Source: Leptospira ainazelensis (lineage in GTDB: Bacteria > Spirochaetota > Leptospiria > Leptospirales > Leptospiraceae). From it: a stretch of DNA of 64,000 nt. A program made the position numbers and the translations under genes. Of the stretch, positions 7,853 through 16,692 are shown one piece after another (positions within the stretch are counted from its first letter, which is position 1; every line of letters begins with the position of its first letter). The notes under the pieces are model-generated. The model worked only from the letters and a program-made list of their open reading frames with translations, was not told where the DNA came from and did no database searches. The stretch covers positions 1-64,000 of the forward strand of contig NZ_JAFFPT010000087.1 of the NCBI RefSeq assembly GCF_016918785.1, in the 5' to 3' direction.

Positions 7853-9385
7853 ATGCCAGAGACACAAGACTACGAAATCATACTAAAAAGGAGACACCCG
7901 GATATAGAATCAAAGATTCCTGCTTGGGAACTCATCACTGATTCGTTTCTTGGAGGACTCGCCTATATTGGAAAAAATCATCTCTTCCAATATACAAAAG
8001 AAAATACATTCTCCTACGAAAATAGAAAGAAGAGATCCGTATTTTTAAACCACACGTCTCCAGTCGTCGAAACCTTAACCGGACTCATCTTTGATACAAA
8101 TCCAACCAGGGATATTCCTGATTCTCTAAAACCTTTCCTCGAACACGCAAATGAACGCCAAAGTTTGGGTGAGTTCATGCAAGAGGTCGCGACAAAATCT
8201 CTTCTTTGCACCTGCGCGATACTTGTCGATTCTCCAACTTTTGATCCCGAGAAAATCAAAACCCAGGCCGATATAAATGCGCAAGGATTAAAACCATACT
8301 GCGTATTGTATGAACTGGGCCAGATTCGAGACTTCTCTTTAGACGAGAAGGGATCTCTTCTTTGGGTGTTACTCGACAATTCGTATCTTGCTGATGAGGA
8401 TCCGTTTAAAGAACGTCAGAAGATTCAAGAGTTCAGGCTTTGGACTAAGTCGTTCTATCAAGACTTCACTCGGAACAAAGATGGAAAGGTCATCGCAAGT
8501 GAGCCAGTACCACATTCTTTAAACCGGGTTCCGCTTCTCTTTGTATCCTGGTCTGACAATGACTCAAGTCCCATCAATCAAACTGTATTTGAAGACATCG
8601 CGATCATTGATCGGAAGATATATAACCTTCTATCGGTAGAAGATGAGGTCATCTATTCCGGTGCTTTTAAGATCTTCATATATCCCGGCACTCTTCCAGA
8701 AAAGTTAGAACAAGAAGGAATTGGAAGTCTTTCCTTTATCACGTACGACAAAGAATCCGGTTCCGCTCCAAACTTCATAGGCCCTGGAATCGAGGATCTT
8801 ACAGGACTTGGAATTGTTGTAGATCGTCTTTCTAAAAAGATTCTTCAAAAAGTAGGACTTGATAAAGACCAAGAAAAGACAGGTCCGCAATCAGGAATTG
8901 CAAAGTCCTTAGAGTTTAGAGAAGCAAAAGCATTTCTTTTGTCAGGAGCGACAAGACTTGAAAAGTGTGAGATTGAAATCTTTGAACTTTTTTCACTCTG
9001 GCTAAAAACTAAAATTTCAAAAGATCAGATAAAGATCACGTATCAGAAAAAATTCGAAACCATTGATATCGCGGAGACCGTAAAAACCCTTCTTTCTATT
9101 TTCGAAACTCTCAAATACTCCGCAGTTAAAAAGCGAATCGCAAAAGAGATTGTAAACAAAGCCTTTCCAGAACTAGGCGAAAAGGAAAAAGACAAACTCT
9201 TTTCAGACATCGATTTTACCGATGAAGAAGCTCTCCCCGGTTTTCTGGAGAAGTTTCTCACAGATCAAAGTAATCCTACGGCCGCTTCCTCCGATATGGG
9301 AGCAAACAATCAGGAACGAAAAAACGCACGGGGAGCGGCCCCGACACAAACGCGAACGGTGAATAGCCGAGAACAGGTGAATTAA
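7853..9385 (+). CDS. Portal protein (DUF4055-like)
   Basis: A 510-residue protein in the portal position. The N-terminus (YENRKKRSVFLNHTSPVVETLTG) and the segment VPLLFVSWSDND resemble the DUF4055-type portal group. The C-terminus is helical and ends in a polar, Asn/Ala/Arg-rich tail. It would form the dodecameric ring for DNA entry and tail attachment. A 142-base non-coding gap precedes it, one of the few in the array, so a late promoter could lie there, but none is obvious. Family assignment is from pattern and position. Confidence 0.75.
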   Translation: MPETQDYEIILKRRHPDIESKIPAWELITDSFLGGLAYIGKNHLFQYTKENTFSYENRKKRSVFLNHTSPVVETLTGLIFDTNPTRDIPDSLKPFLEHANERQSLGEFMQEVATKSLLCTCAILVDSPTFDPEKIKTQADINAQGLKPYCVLYELGQIRDFSLDEKGSLLWVLLDNSYLADEDPFKERQKIQEFRLWTKSFYQDFTRNKDGKVIASEPVPHSLNRVPLLFVSWSDNDSSPINQTVFEDIAIIDRKIYNLLSVEDEVIYSGAFKIFIYPGTLPEKLEQEGIGSLSFITYDKESGSAPNFIGPGIEDLTGLGIVVDRLSKKILQKVGLDKDQEKTGPQSGIAKSLEFREAKAFLLSGATRLEKCEIEIFELFSLWLKTKISKDQIKITYQKKFETIDIAETVKTLLSIFETLKYSAVKKRIAKEIVNKAFPELGEKEKDKLFSDIDFTDEEALPGFLEKFLTDQSNPTAASSDMGANNQERKNARGAAPTQTRTVNSREQVN

Positions 9386-10225
9386 ATGAAGATATGGATA
9401 TCTCAACTTTACAGAGTGATGAGTCCAGTAGGAGAGGGAGACGGATCGGGAGGAGGTGAAGGAACAAACGGCGAAAGTAGCGAAGCAGGTGGGGAGTCTG
9501 GAGGACAAAATAGCGAACCTGAACTCACAGAGTTTAAATTCGGAGGAAACACATACAATATTCCAAAAGAACTCGCACAAGGTTTCGGAAAACTTTCCGC
9601 AGAACACAGAACAACTTCCAGTAAACTGAAAGCTTTGGAAGAAGCGGCAAAAGGGGAAAGTCCTGCTTTGAAAGAACTTCAAGAAAAGTTACACCAGCTT
9701 GAACTTGAAAAACTTCCGGAGAAAGAACGGGAGGCCGCGAGGTTAAACGTTGAGTTAAAGAAGGTAAATAACTTAGTAGAACTCGAAAAAAGAAATCGGG
9801 AACGATATGAACTCCTCTTTCGAGAGAAAACAATCAACACCGAACTCTACTCCGCGTTATCAAAACACAACCTCTATGACCAAAAACAGGCTCTCATGCT
9901 TCTAAAAGCGATCAGCCAACCGGTCGTTGTTGAGAACAAAGACGAAGGAACTTTCAAAGTCCTTCTAAAACTCGATGTAGGCGACGGCGCAGGAGTTCAA
10001 GAATTAGAACCCGAAGACGCGGCATCAAAGTGGCTCGCTCATCCTTCAAACGCAAATCTCTTAAAAAGTAATCTCATTCCAGGATCAGGAACTTCTGTGA
10101 AAGGAGGCCGCTTAACTACAACCGGACAAGTTGCATACAAGCGAGCTGACTTAGCAAAGCCCGAGGTAAGACAAGAACGGCTCGAAAAGATGAAAGCCGG
10201 AATCCAAACGATGATCGTTGACTAA
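9386..10225 (+). CDS. Capsid scaffold-like protein
   Basis: The gene sits between portal and coat. The 279-residue product starts with a low-complexity Gly/Ser/Glu region (residues about 14-48), then a small globular piece (EFKFGGNTYNIPKELAQGF), then a long coiled coil (residues about 75-150, LKALEEAAKGES through LEKLPEKEREAARLN), and ends in a basic helix. This acidic-linker/coiled-coil layout is usual for scaffolds. It starts directly after the portal stop; an ATG at 9419 is an alternative start. Confidence 0.65.
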   Translation: MKIWISQLYRVMSPVGEGDGSGGGEGTNGESSEAGGESGGQNSEPELTEFKFGGNTYNIPKELAQGFGKLSAEHRTTSSKLKALEEAAKGESPALKELQEKLHQLELEKLPEKEREAARLNVELKKVNNLVELEKRNRERYELLFREKTINTELYSALSKHNLYDQKQALMLLKAISQPVVVENKDEGTFKVLLKLDVGDGAGVQELEPEDAASKWLAHPSNANLLKSNLIPGSGTSVKGGRLTTTGQVAYKRADLAKPEVRQERLEKMKAGIQTMIVD

Positions 10226-10237
10226 CGAGTAGGTAAG

Positions 10238-11365
10238 ATGTCGAATACAGGACAGGATGTTTTGTATCCTGAGTTTTGGTTTGATGGATGGGATCAATTA
10301 GATTCAGGCGTTTTGAATTTTCAAAATCAAGTATCAAGATCGATCGAGCAAAAGCTCGCAGAAGTGGGAGACAAAGTAACGGTGCCAATCACTCCAAACT
10401 TCGGAGACGCGGACGATTACGATCCAAACGAAGATCCGGATGCAACAGATGTTCATCAAGAGGCAAAGAAGGTAGAGCTTACCGAATCTAAAAAAAAGAC
10501 AATCATCTTAACCTCTACAGAGTTGTCTTTAAGCCCGTATGATTTGATTGAAAAGTATGCGGCCCCGATGGCGCTTTCTCTCTATACAACCGTAAACAAG
10601 TTTATTTACAACCTCTCTTTAAAATCGAAAAACATCATCGATGGAAGAAGTGGGATAGACAAGAACACGATGGTGAAGCTTCGAACCTTGTTATCAAATA
10701 ACAAAGTAACGGGTGAAAAACAGCTCGTTTGTGCGCCGGATGATTACGGAAGTCTTTTGTCGATCCCAGAGTTTTTCAAAGCAAATGAGTCGGGTGATAC
10801 AAGCGCACTTCGGGACGGGAAAATCACAAGAGCATTGGGGTTTAACGTATCTGAAAACCACGCAATCGAAACATATACTCCGACCGACCTTGCAGGAGCG
10901 GTAAATCACTCAAGCGGATACGCGGCCGGGGATTCGGAAATGGTAGTCGATGCTTTTAACGATACGTTCGCACCGATTAGACCCGGTGACGTTTTTACCG
11001 TGGCCGGTGAAACGGGTTCTCCCTTTCATACTGTATTGAGAACGGAGAAGACTTTGGGTGTAACGACTAAGATCACCTTTGACGGACCTTTAAAAAGTTC
11101 GGTTGCGGATGATGCGGTAATCACTTTCATTGCTTCTCGTTCCATGGTGGCCTTCGCTCCTTCTGCGATTGCGTTTGGTGCAAGAGCCTACAAAGCGATG
11201 CCGGAAGGAACAGGAGTAAGATCAGTCGTCGCTATGCTCGCGGGACTTCCCGTGAGAGTATCGGTTTGGTCGGATGGACTTAGGGTCAAAGTGCAAAATG
11301 ATATTTTGTATGGAGGAGAGGTGATAAACGCAAACAGAATCGGAAGAATTCTCGCGGCGGCTTAA
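10238..11365 (+). CDS. Major capsid protein (P22 coat-like)
   Basis: A 375-residue coat protein. The N-terminus (NFQNQVSRSIEQKLAEVGDKVTVPI) and the helix after TSTELSLSPYDLIEKYAAPMALSL fit the P22 gp5-type HK97 fold. A central beta domain inserts at residues about 230-290 (PIRPGDVFTVAGE through SSVADDAVITFIA), and the C-terminal part AMPEGTGVRSVVAMLAGLPV is the P-domain continuation. Scaffold before and adaptor genes after fit. P22-like coats with long-tail genes are well known. Confidence 0.85.
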   Translation: MSNTGQDVLYPEFWFDGWDQLDSGVLNFQNQVSRSIEQKLAEVGDKVTVPITPNFGDADDYDPNEDPDATDVHQEAKKVELTESKKKTIILTSTELSLSPYDLIEKYAAPMALSLYTTVNKFIYNLSLKSKNIIDGRSGIDKNTMVKLRTLLSNNKVTGEKQLVCAPDDYGSLLSIPEFFKANESGDTSALRDGKITRALGFNVSENHAIETYTPTDLAGAVNHSSGYAAGDSEMVVDAFNDTFAPIRPGDVFTVAGETGSPFHTVLRTEKTLGVTTKITFDGPLKSSVADDAVITFIASRSMVAFAPSAIAFGARAYKAMPEGTGVRSVVAMLAGLPVRVSVWSDGLRVKVQNDILYGGEVINANRIGRILAAA

Positions 11366-11368
11366 AGT

Positions 11369-11560
11369 ATGAAAAAAGACCTTATCAAAGTGTACAAGAG
11401 ACTCTCAGACGGAAGTGAAGTCGAGTTACTTGCCGACTCCTCTCAACTCGAAGCTCTTTCCAAACACCCGGATTTCAAAATCCCAGAATTAAAGGAAAAG
11501 AGTATTCCAGGTTCACCCAAAAACAAAAGCCAAACACAAGAAGGAGGGGAAGGGGTTTAA
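11369..11560 (+). CDS. Small head-region protein
   Basis: A 63-residue protein three bases after the coat gene. It has a short beta-like N-terminus (LIKVYKRLSDGSEVELLADS) and a Pro/Lys/Gln-rich tail. A second protein of similar size and layout lies at 14580 before the tail-tube gene; both could be small linkers or chaperones, but they are not recognised as a family. Confidence 0.5.
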   Translation: MKKDLIKVYKRLSDGSEVELLADSSQLEALSKHPDFKIPELKEKSIPGSPKNKSQTQEGGEGV

Positions 11561-11562
11561 CC

Positions 11563-12219
11563 ATGAAAGTCGGGCTTGTGACAATAAGAGAGTCCGATGA
11601 TTTTCTACAGTATTTCTCCGGGGGACAACTCTGGAGAGATACTGAGAGAAAAGATTATTTTCAAGTTGGGAGTGTTACCGCAATCGGTAAAGACTTACTT
11701 GGAATCGGAACTGAATTTTCATCGAACATTCCTTTAGTGGCCGGTGAGACTTTAGATATCGACTCCCAACTTGTGAAAGTTGTTTCCGTAATCGATGATT
11801 CGCGCGCAAAAATCTCTTTGATAGAATATGATATTACAGAACCCGTTCGGTTTCGAAGAATCCCGGAAACTAAAGTCGCGTCTCTTACCACTATCTATCA
11901 AAGAAAAAGAGAAGCTCTGAATACCGCGTATTTAAGACTCCAAAACTCTACTTCCTTTTCTTTAGTAAGTGTTTCGGAAAACTCACTAAAAAAAGCTCAG
12001 ATCGTTTTTGCTTTAGAGCTTTTTAAAACTCCCACAAACAAACACGATGAAAACCGCGCAAACGGAATTCAGTCCTACTCCATTTCCGATCAAAGTTATA
12101 CTTACAAAAACGGAACTGTTCGAGATATTCCCGAAGTCGTATATGACTTTGTTAAAAAGGAAGGAAGTCGGGAATCGGGTAAACTATTCAGGGTAGAACC
12201 GTCTCTCTTTTTTAAATGA
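11563..12219 (+). CDS. Head-completion/adaptor-like protein
   Basis: A 218-residue protein between coat and minor head genes, the usual slot of a head-tail connector. The first 100 residues are beta-rich (AIGKDLLGIGTEFSS, VAGETLDIDSQLVKVVSVI). Helices follow (LTTIYQRKREALNTAYLRL), then a polar end. Its beta part resembles the VTGTGT-type module in the tail-tube gene at 14767 (sets a value, then a threshold strand), but this is a loose likeness. No family is named with confidence. Confidence 0.5.
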   Translation: MKVGLVTIRESDDFLQYFSGGQLWRDTERKDYFQVGSVTAIGKDLLGIGTEFSSNIPLVAGETLDIDSQLVKVVSVIDDSRAKISLIEYDITEPVRFRRIPETKVASLTTIYQRKREALNTAYLRLQNSTSFSLVSVSENSLKKAQIVFALELFKTPTNKHDENRANGIQSYSISDQSYTYKNGTVRDIPEVVYDFVKKEGSRESGKLFRVEPSLFFK

Positions 12220-13325
12220 AATACCACGATGATCTTTTACGGGAAATGAGTCAGGGCCAGGTTGAAATTCTAAAAGAATTTCTTTCGGACGCTAAAAACC
12301 AACTCGATCTTGCGGTTCAGGAATACGTAAGAAGGACCACGAATCATTTTGCCGTGATCGTCCCCGATCAAAAAGAATATCTTACCTTTATCGAAAGAAG
12401 ATACAGAAACATCCTCTCCCTCTATGACAATACTCTAAACACTTTCTACGCGGGAATCGGACAGGCCCTTACTCGAAGTTACAGATATGGAAAAAGTATC
12501 ACAGAGAGTTTGATTTTAGAGTCCGGGATGAATATCACCGGCGCTTCCATTGATTCAAAAGCCTTGCCGGTTCTCATTCGAGACGCAGCGCATGACTTTC
12601 GAATTGCAACCATTCAATCCAAGGAAATGTTTCGAACCTACTTCAAACTTTCAAAACAAGGTGTACTGACAGAATCGGAGCTTTCCGAAGCAGTGGCAAA
12701 AGGACTTTTAAAATCGGGAACTCCCACCTCAGTAAGAAAGAACGTAATCGAACTATTCTACAAAACAGATTTTTCAAAGAGTAGAACGACCCAGATCCTT
12801 TCCCCTCGGGACAAAGAGACAAGACAGTTCTTTTTAGAGAAGATAGGAAAGAAGAAATTTGAAGAGTTAGAAAGACTCAATTCAAAACTCTTAGAAAAGA
12901 AGTATATCCAGATCCTTGACAAGAATGGAGATCCGATTCACTTCAAGGTCGATAGCTACGCTGAACTTGTCGCAAGATCAAGGATCACTGATAGCCAGGT
13001 TACGGCCGCGATCGAGGAAGGACAAAGAGCCGGAATCGCACTCTATACTGTTCCCGGACACAACACAACGGCAAACGTTTGTAAGCCACACGAAGACGAG
13101 ATATATACAACCGATCCCTTACTTGCAAAGAATAGAGTTTTTAAATTTCTTACAGAAAAAGAAAAACCTGGTTATCATCCCAGATGTTCTCACAGGATAT
13201 TCCCTCTCGTTTTATCCAACAGAAAACTGTTCGCTCTCATAGCAACTCGGTCGAATGAAAAAATTGCCCGTAAGTGGTTTAGAAAACAAGGGAAAACGAT
13301 TCCTGAAAGGAGTGTTGCATTGTGA
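12216..13325 (+). CDS. Minor head protein (Mu gpF-like C-terminus)
   Basis: This 369-residue protein is largely helical. Its last third has the minor-head/Mu F-like signature: YAELVARSRITDSQVTAAIEEG, then NTTANVCKPHEDEIY, then GYHPRCSHRIFPLV, with the conserved Cys-x-x-H/E and H-P-x-C-x-H residues that probably hold metal. Such proteins sit just inside the portal vertex and help head assembly or DNA delivery. It is coupled by ATGA to the upstream gene and overlaps the next GTG by four bases. Confidence 0.7.
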   Translation: MKYHDDLLREMSQGQVEILKEFLSDAKNQLDLAVQEYVRRTTNHFAVIVPDQKEYLTFIERRYRNILSLYDNTLNTFYAGIGQALTRSYRYGKSITESLILESGMNITGASIDSKALPVLIRDAAHDFRIATIQSKEMFRTYFKLSKQGVLTESELSEAVAKGLLKSGTPTSVRKNVIELFYKTDFSKSRTTQILSPRDKETRQFFLEKIGKKKFEELERLNSKLLEKKYIQILDKNGDPIHFKVDSYAELVARSRITDSQVTAAIEEGQRAGIALYTVPGHNTTANVCKPHEDEIYTTDPLLAKNRVFKFLTEKEKPGYHPRCSHRIFPLVLSNRKLFALIATRSNEKIARKWFRKQGKTIPERSVAL

Positions 13326-13645
13326 TTCCTTTCGAGATCCTAAGACCTCGCTACAACGCAGCCGACAATTCTGTTGATGAAGAATTGTCCGAACACTTAA
13401 CAGTCTTTGCGGAAAGTTGGAAACCAAAGACAAGACTGAGAACGACAGACAACGGGATCGCATATACTTCCGTTCATGCTGATATTTTACCTGACCAAGA
13501 TATTCGTTCTACAGATCTAATCAAGTGGCCGCAAGGAATCACCCGCGAAGACTTTTCTTTCAGGGGAAGATACCTTTCGATTCTCTTTTTCTATCCAGCT
13601 CCCGACGCAAATCAAAACGTACATCATATCGAGATTGAGGCGTAG
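13322..13645 (+). CDS. Small head-tail joining protein (hypothetical)
   Basis: A 107-residue protein starting with GTG in the overlap GTGA. It is mixed beta with an N-terminal PFEILRPRYN and ends FYPAPDANQNVHHIEIEA. In this slot phages encode head-closure or stopper proteins; nothing in the sequence settles which. The stop TAG shares a base with the next GTG (TAGTG). Confidence 0.5.
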   Translation: MIPFEILRPRYNAADNSVDEELSEHLTVFAESWKPKTRLRTTDNGIAYTSVHADILPDQDIRSTDLIKWPQGITREDFSFRGRYLSILFFYPAPDANQNVHHIEIEA

Positions 13646-14145
13646 TGGGAAAAGACTGGGAAGTAGACGACACAGAATACAAAGAAAGAATCGGAAGGAA
13701 GTTTCCTGAGAAAATAATAGAGATCGCAAAGAAAGCGTTTGAGATCGTATCTCTCGGAATCCCGGCAAAAGTCGCGAGTGCAAAAACAGGGATTCAACCT
13801 CAAAGACAAACAGGCTACATGCAAGGAGCTTACTCAATCTATGTAGGCGACAAACTTGTAAAAGACGAAGAAGAGGTGAGTCCAGGAAAAGGGCAGTTCA
13901 AACTTCCTCCGGTGATTTCTGATATCGGAGACTTAGAAGCGCGAACCATTTACGAGGCTCCGTATGCGGAAGTGCAACAAGGAGGAGAAAGTAAAGTCGC
14001 GGGAAATACAATCACTCTCAAGGGAAGGCAACCTGGAACCGGACCGGGCTGGATAGGAAAACTCCAAGAACCGGTCAATTCAGACGACATCGTGGAAGAG
14101 GTATCGGATCATTTTAACGACCTATTTCAGGAGACGTTCAAATGA
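13645..14145 (+). CDS. Putative head-tail connector (gp10/neck-like)
   Basis: A 166-residue protein with a GTG start overlapping the previous stop by one base. It contains a helical start (FPEKIIEIAKKAFEIVSLG) and later the pattern IYEAPYAEVQQGGESKV plus a C-terminal HFNDLFQETF helix. This fits HK97 gp10-type or minor tail-completion proteins by length and place. The call is mostly positional. Confidence 0.5.
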   Translation: MGKDWEVDDTEYKERIGRKFPEKIIEIAKKAFEIVSLGIPAKVASAKTGIQPQRQTGYMQGAYSIYVGDKLVKDEEEVSPGKGQFKLPPVISDIGDLEARTIYEAPYAEVQQGGESKVAGNTITLKGRQPGTGPGWIGKLQEPVNSDDIVEEVSDHFNDLFQETFK

Positions 14146-14570
14146 GTGACGTAACGACTCACAAATACTTGGTTGAATACCTGGTCGACTGGATGAAACT
14201 CCAACTGGAATTTTCTTCTTATACAAACATTCTCCAACCCTTTGTAGAGACCCCGAAAGAGCAAGTAGAGAAGATTTTAGTCATTCACAATATATTTACA
14301 AACCCCGATCCTTTTGGAAGGACTCAAATTGATTTTTTGTGTATAGCAAAAACACTTCCCCGGTCCAAAGACATCGCATTTGATTTGTATGAAAAGTTAA
14401 ACGAAAAGTATAACGTTACGCTTCCCACTCCACAAAATCTTCCGCAAGGAAAAACCCCTCCAGATCTTCCTCCAATCGTCTTGCGAGTCATTCAAGGAAG
14501 AGAGATTCGACTCATCGGCCAAGTATTGAACGGTGAGTATCGTTACAACGCGAGCTTTGTCATTTCCTAA
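14142..14570 (+). CDS. Putative tail-terminator-like protein
   Basis: A 142-residue protein with ATGA coupling. The N-terminal helix (YLVEYLVDWMKLQLEF) followed by beta strands (QIDFLCIAKTLPRSKD, PPIVLRVIQGREIRLIGQV) is the layout of tail-terminator proteins that cap the tube. Its place directly before the tail-tube gene supports this. No signature residue is available, so it stays a positional call. Confidence 0.5.
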   Translation: MSDVTTHKYLVEYLVDWMKLQLEFSSYTNILQPFVETPKEQVEKILVIHNIFTNPDPFGRTQIDFLCIAKTLPRSKDIAFDLYEKLNEKYNVTLPTPQNLPQGKTPPDLPPIVLRVIQGREIRLIGQVLNGEYRYNASFVIS

Positions 14571-14579
14571 GGAGGGAAG

Positions 14580-14759
14580 ATGAATGAAGAAGAGCAAGTA
14601 ACGCTCCTCCGGTCCACTCGAAACGGAGACGTTACAGTACGAGTTCCAAAATCAGAAGTAGAGAATTTTCTAAAAGATCCTCTATTTAAACTTTTCGAGC
14701 CAAAACAAGCCAATCCGGAGAAACCAAAACAAAACGCGAAACAAAGCTCTCCCGAGTGA
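14580..14759 (+). CDS. Small phage protein, Lys/Pro-rich tail
   Basis: A 59-residue frame with a strong Shine-Dalgarno (AAGGAGGGAAG just before ATG 14580), ending at a TGA eight bases before the tail-tube ATG. The product has one short beta-like unit (RSTRNGDVTVRVPKSEVENF) and a polar Lys/Gln/Pro tail. The layout resembles the small protein after the coat gene at 11369. Function unknown. Confidence 0.5.
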   Translation: MNEEEQVTLLRSTRNGDVTVRVPKSEVENFLKDPLFKLFEPKQANPEKPKQNAKQSSPE

Positions 14760-14766
14760 GCTGTAA

Positions 14767-15585
14767 ATGGCAATTGAAGATTTAATAAAGCCGGAAGGTT
14801 CCGCCGTTATTGGAAGACCGACGGGTTCGATTAGTCCTATCGCAACCGATTTCGGAAAACCACTTTCTAAAACTCTAACGCAACCGGGAACGATAACGGT
14901 TGCGGCTAACGATACGATCGTCACCGGAACCGGGACGGATTTTACGAAACTGGAAGTAGGACAGTATCTAAAGATCGGATCCCTCGCCGGTCTTCGTAAA
15001 ATTAAAACCATAACGGGACCGACAGCACTTGAACTGAGAGAACCGATCGGAGCGGTGGCCGCATCAGCCGTCACATTCAAAGTCGCCGATATGTGGGATT
15101 TGGGGATGAGTCTCAAGGCGACGATGCAGGAGTCTCTTGGATACGCAGAACACGTAGCCATGCAGATGGGAGCACAAGCGTTTAAAAAAACTCTCAACAG
15201 CTACATGGTGACGACGAGTATCGAGATCATCGAACCCGTGCAAGAGGTGATCCAAAAGGTTATCAGAGGATATTTGATAAACTATGATTCACTCACGGGA
15301 AACATCAAGGGTGCCGCAAGAACCGTGAAGATGTGGGATAGCATCGAAGCGGGCAATGGTCAAGAGCTTCACCTAACAGGTCTTATCGCACCTCGAACTC
15401 GCTCCCTAGATCCGATGGATCTTTTAATCCTTCCGAATACGATGCTCTACCCCGAACCGAAATGGGAATTCGATGGAAAGACTCCGCTCTCTGTGGAACT
15501 CAAATTCGAAAGTCTTGTGGATCCAAACACAACCTTTAGAGGACTTCCGGTCGCCTACTATTTAGGAGATTTGAATGTCGCATAA
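14767..15585 (+). CDS. Major tail tube protein (probable)
   Basis: A 272-residue protein in the tail-tube slot, before the two chaperone frames and the tape measure. It has a beta-rich Thr/Gly module near residues 40-95 (TITVAANDTIVTGTGTDFTK, a common phage/phage-fibre module), then MQESLGYAEHVAMQMGA, then strands to the end (ELKFESLVDPNTTFRGLPVA) typical of a tube subunit with extended edge strands. The extra Thr/Gly module may decorate the tail surface. The assignment rests on order, size and fold impression. Confidence 0.65.
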   Translation: MAIEDLIKPEGSAVIGRPTGSISPIATDFGKPLSKTLTQPGTITVAANDTIVTGTGTDFTKLEVGQYLKIGSLAGLRKIKTITGPTALELREPIGAVAASAVTFKVADMWDLGMSLKATMQESLGYAEHVAMQMGAQAFKKTLNSYMVTTSIEIIEPVQEVIQKVIRGYLINYDSLTGNIKGAARTVKMWDSIEAGNGQELHLTGLIAPRTRSLDPMDLLILPNTMLYPEPKWEFDGKTPLSVELKFESLVDPNTTFRGLPVAYYLGDLNVA

Positions 15586-16084
15586 CCTAAGCAAATACAA
15601 CGAAACCACTATCCTGATTCCGGGTGGGGGTGAAGTTACAATCCCAGTAAATGTTTCAACGATTGGTCTTCACGAACGACTTTCAAAAATTCAAGACAAG
15701 TTGGAACTCGCGATTGAACAACACTCAAACGCTTTTAATGAAACGAATCACGCAATTTCAGAACTCTATGAAATTTACAAGCTCGTAGCCTTAGAAGACG
15801 CGGTTTCCTTTGTCGATTTTTGTAAGGATCTGACTCAGTATGTTTCCTCTGATGACTGTGCTCAGTTTATCAAAAAGCAAAAAGAAGCAAAGAAATACGG
15901 GGATAGAATTCTCACCTACCTGAGAGAAAAGTTTCAAATCGCAGTATTTGAACCGGAAAAACACATCGATGTTTTAAACCGAATCCCCTTCTTTTATCCC
16001 GACTTTACCTTCGTATTCAAATTCTTGAATGAAGTAGAACTCGCAACCAAACGCCATCCCGGAGACTCAAGGGTAAAAAAGTAG
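15575..16084 (+). CDS. Tail assembly chaperone, short form (gpG-like)
   Basis: A 169-residue helical protein immediately before the second chaperone frame and the tape measure. It starts 11 bases inside the tail-tube gene. Its last codons before the TAG read aaa aag within the slippery heptamer A AAA AAG (16075-16081), so a fraction of ribosomes should shift -1 into the next frame. The short form would be the abundant chaperone, as with lambda gpG. Function is inferred from this arrangement. Confidence 0.75.
   Translation: MSHNLSKYNETTILIPGGGEVTIPVNVSTIGLHERLSKIQDKLELAIEQHSNAFNETNHAISELYEIYKLVALEDAVSFVDFCKDLTQYVSSDDCAQFIKKQKEAKKYGDRILTYLREKFQIAVFEPEKHIDVLNRIPFFYPDFTFVFKFLNEVELATKRHPGDSRVKK
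16075..16081 (+). other. Programmed -1 ribosomal frameshift site (A AAA AAG)
   Basis: In the zero frame of the upstream gene the codons AAA AAG are preceded by an A, giving the canonical X XXY YYZ heptamer, and a TAG follows at once (16082-16084). Shifting back one base enters the frame of the next gene, which is open from 16081 through its ATG at 16099 to 16464. The same heptamer drives E. coli dnaX frameshifting. No clear stimulatory pseudoknot could be judged by eye. Confidence 0.8.
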
Positions 16085-16098
16085 ACCCCGACTCGGAG

Positions 16099-16464
16099 AT
16101 GCTTCTTGCACAGATGAAACTCATCCGCTCCGGAGTTCGGGAAGAAACGGTAAAAACATTAAACTATCACGGACTTACCGCAAGGCTTTTAGCTCTTCAG
16201 TATTTGGAGTTAGAAGAATACAGAAATCGTCTCGTTCTCGCGATCTATCTCAAACCGGAGCTCGCAGAAGTGATCACAGGGAGAATCGCAGATTTAGACA
16301 AGGAGATGAAATCTCTAAAGGTAGTTCGCGCGTCTCAGAAAATGACACAAGAAGAATACGAAAAAGCGTTCTGGAAGGCGAAATCGGAATCTGCGGACTT
16401 TTGGAAAAAACTAAAAGAAGAACATATTGAGAGGAAAAACGGAATCGTGATACGCGAAGAGTAG
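16099..16464 (+). CDS. Tail assembly chaperone, frameshift extension (gpT-like)
   Basis: This 121-residue frame lies -1 to the upstream chaperone and is open back to 16081, so its natural product is probably the roughly 296-residue fusion made by frameshifting at 16075-16081. An ATG exists at 16099 but no Shine-Dalgarno is evident. The protein is helical (LLALQYLELEEYRNRLVLAIYL) and charged. The fusion form is expected to bridge tube subunits and the tape measure. Its stop TAG is directly followed, in frame, by the tape-measure coding sequence. Confidence 0.7.
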   Translation: MLLAQMKLIRSGVREETVKTLNYHGLTARLLALQYLELEEYRNRLVLAIYLKPELAEVITGRIADLDKEMKSLKVVRASQKMTQEEYEKAFWKAKSESADFWKKLKEEHIERKNGIVIREE

Positions 16465-16692
16465 CGACTGGGGAATAACTCAGCGACAGTTAACGTTGCA
16501 ATCGTCGGTGATAAAAGGCCGCTTCAAAAAACTTTTGACGCAGCCCTCGCAGACGGACGAACCTTTGTAACCCAGATCAAAGGTGTCGGGCAAGCGGTTA
16601 ACAATGCGATCGCAATTGATCCGAAAGTATATCGCGCCTCCTTAAACACAATCAATGGTCTGGAAGATCGATTAAAAAAATTCCAAGACGGA

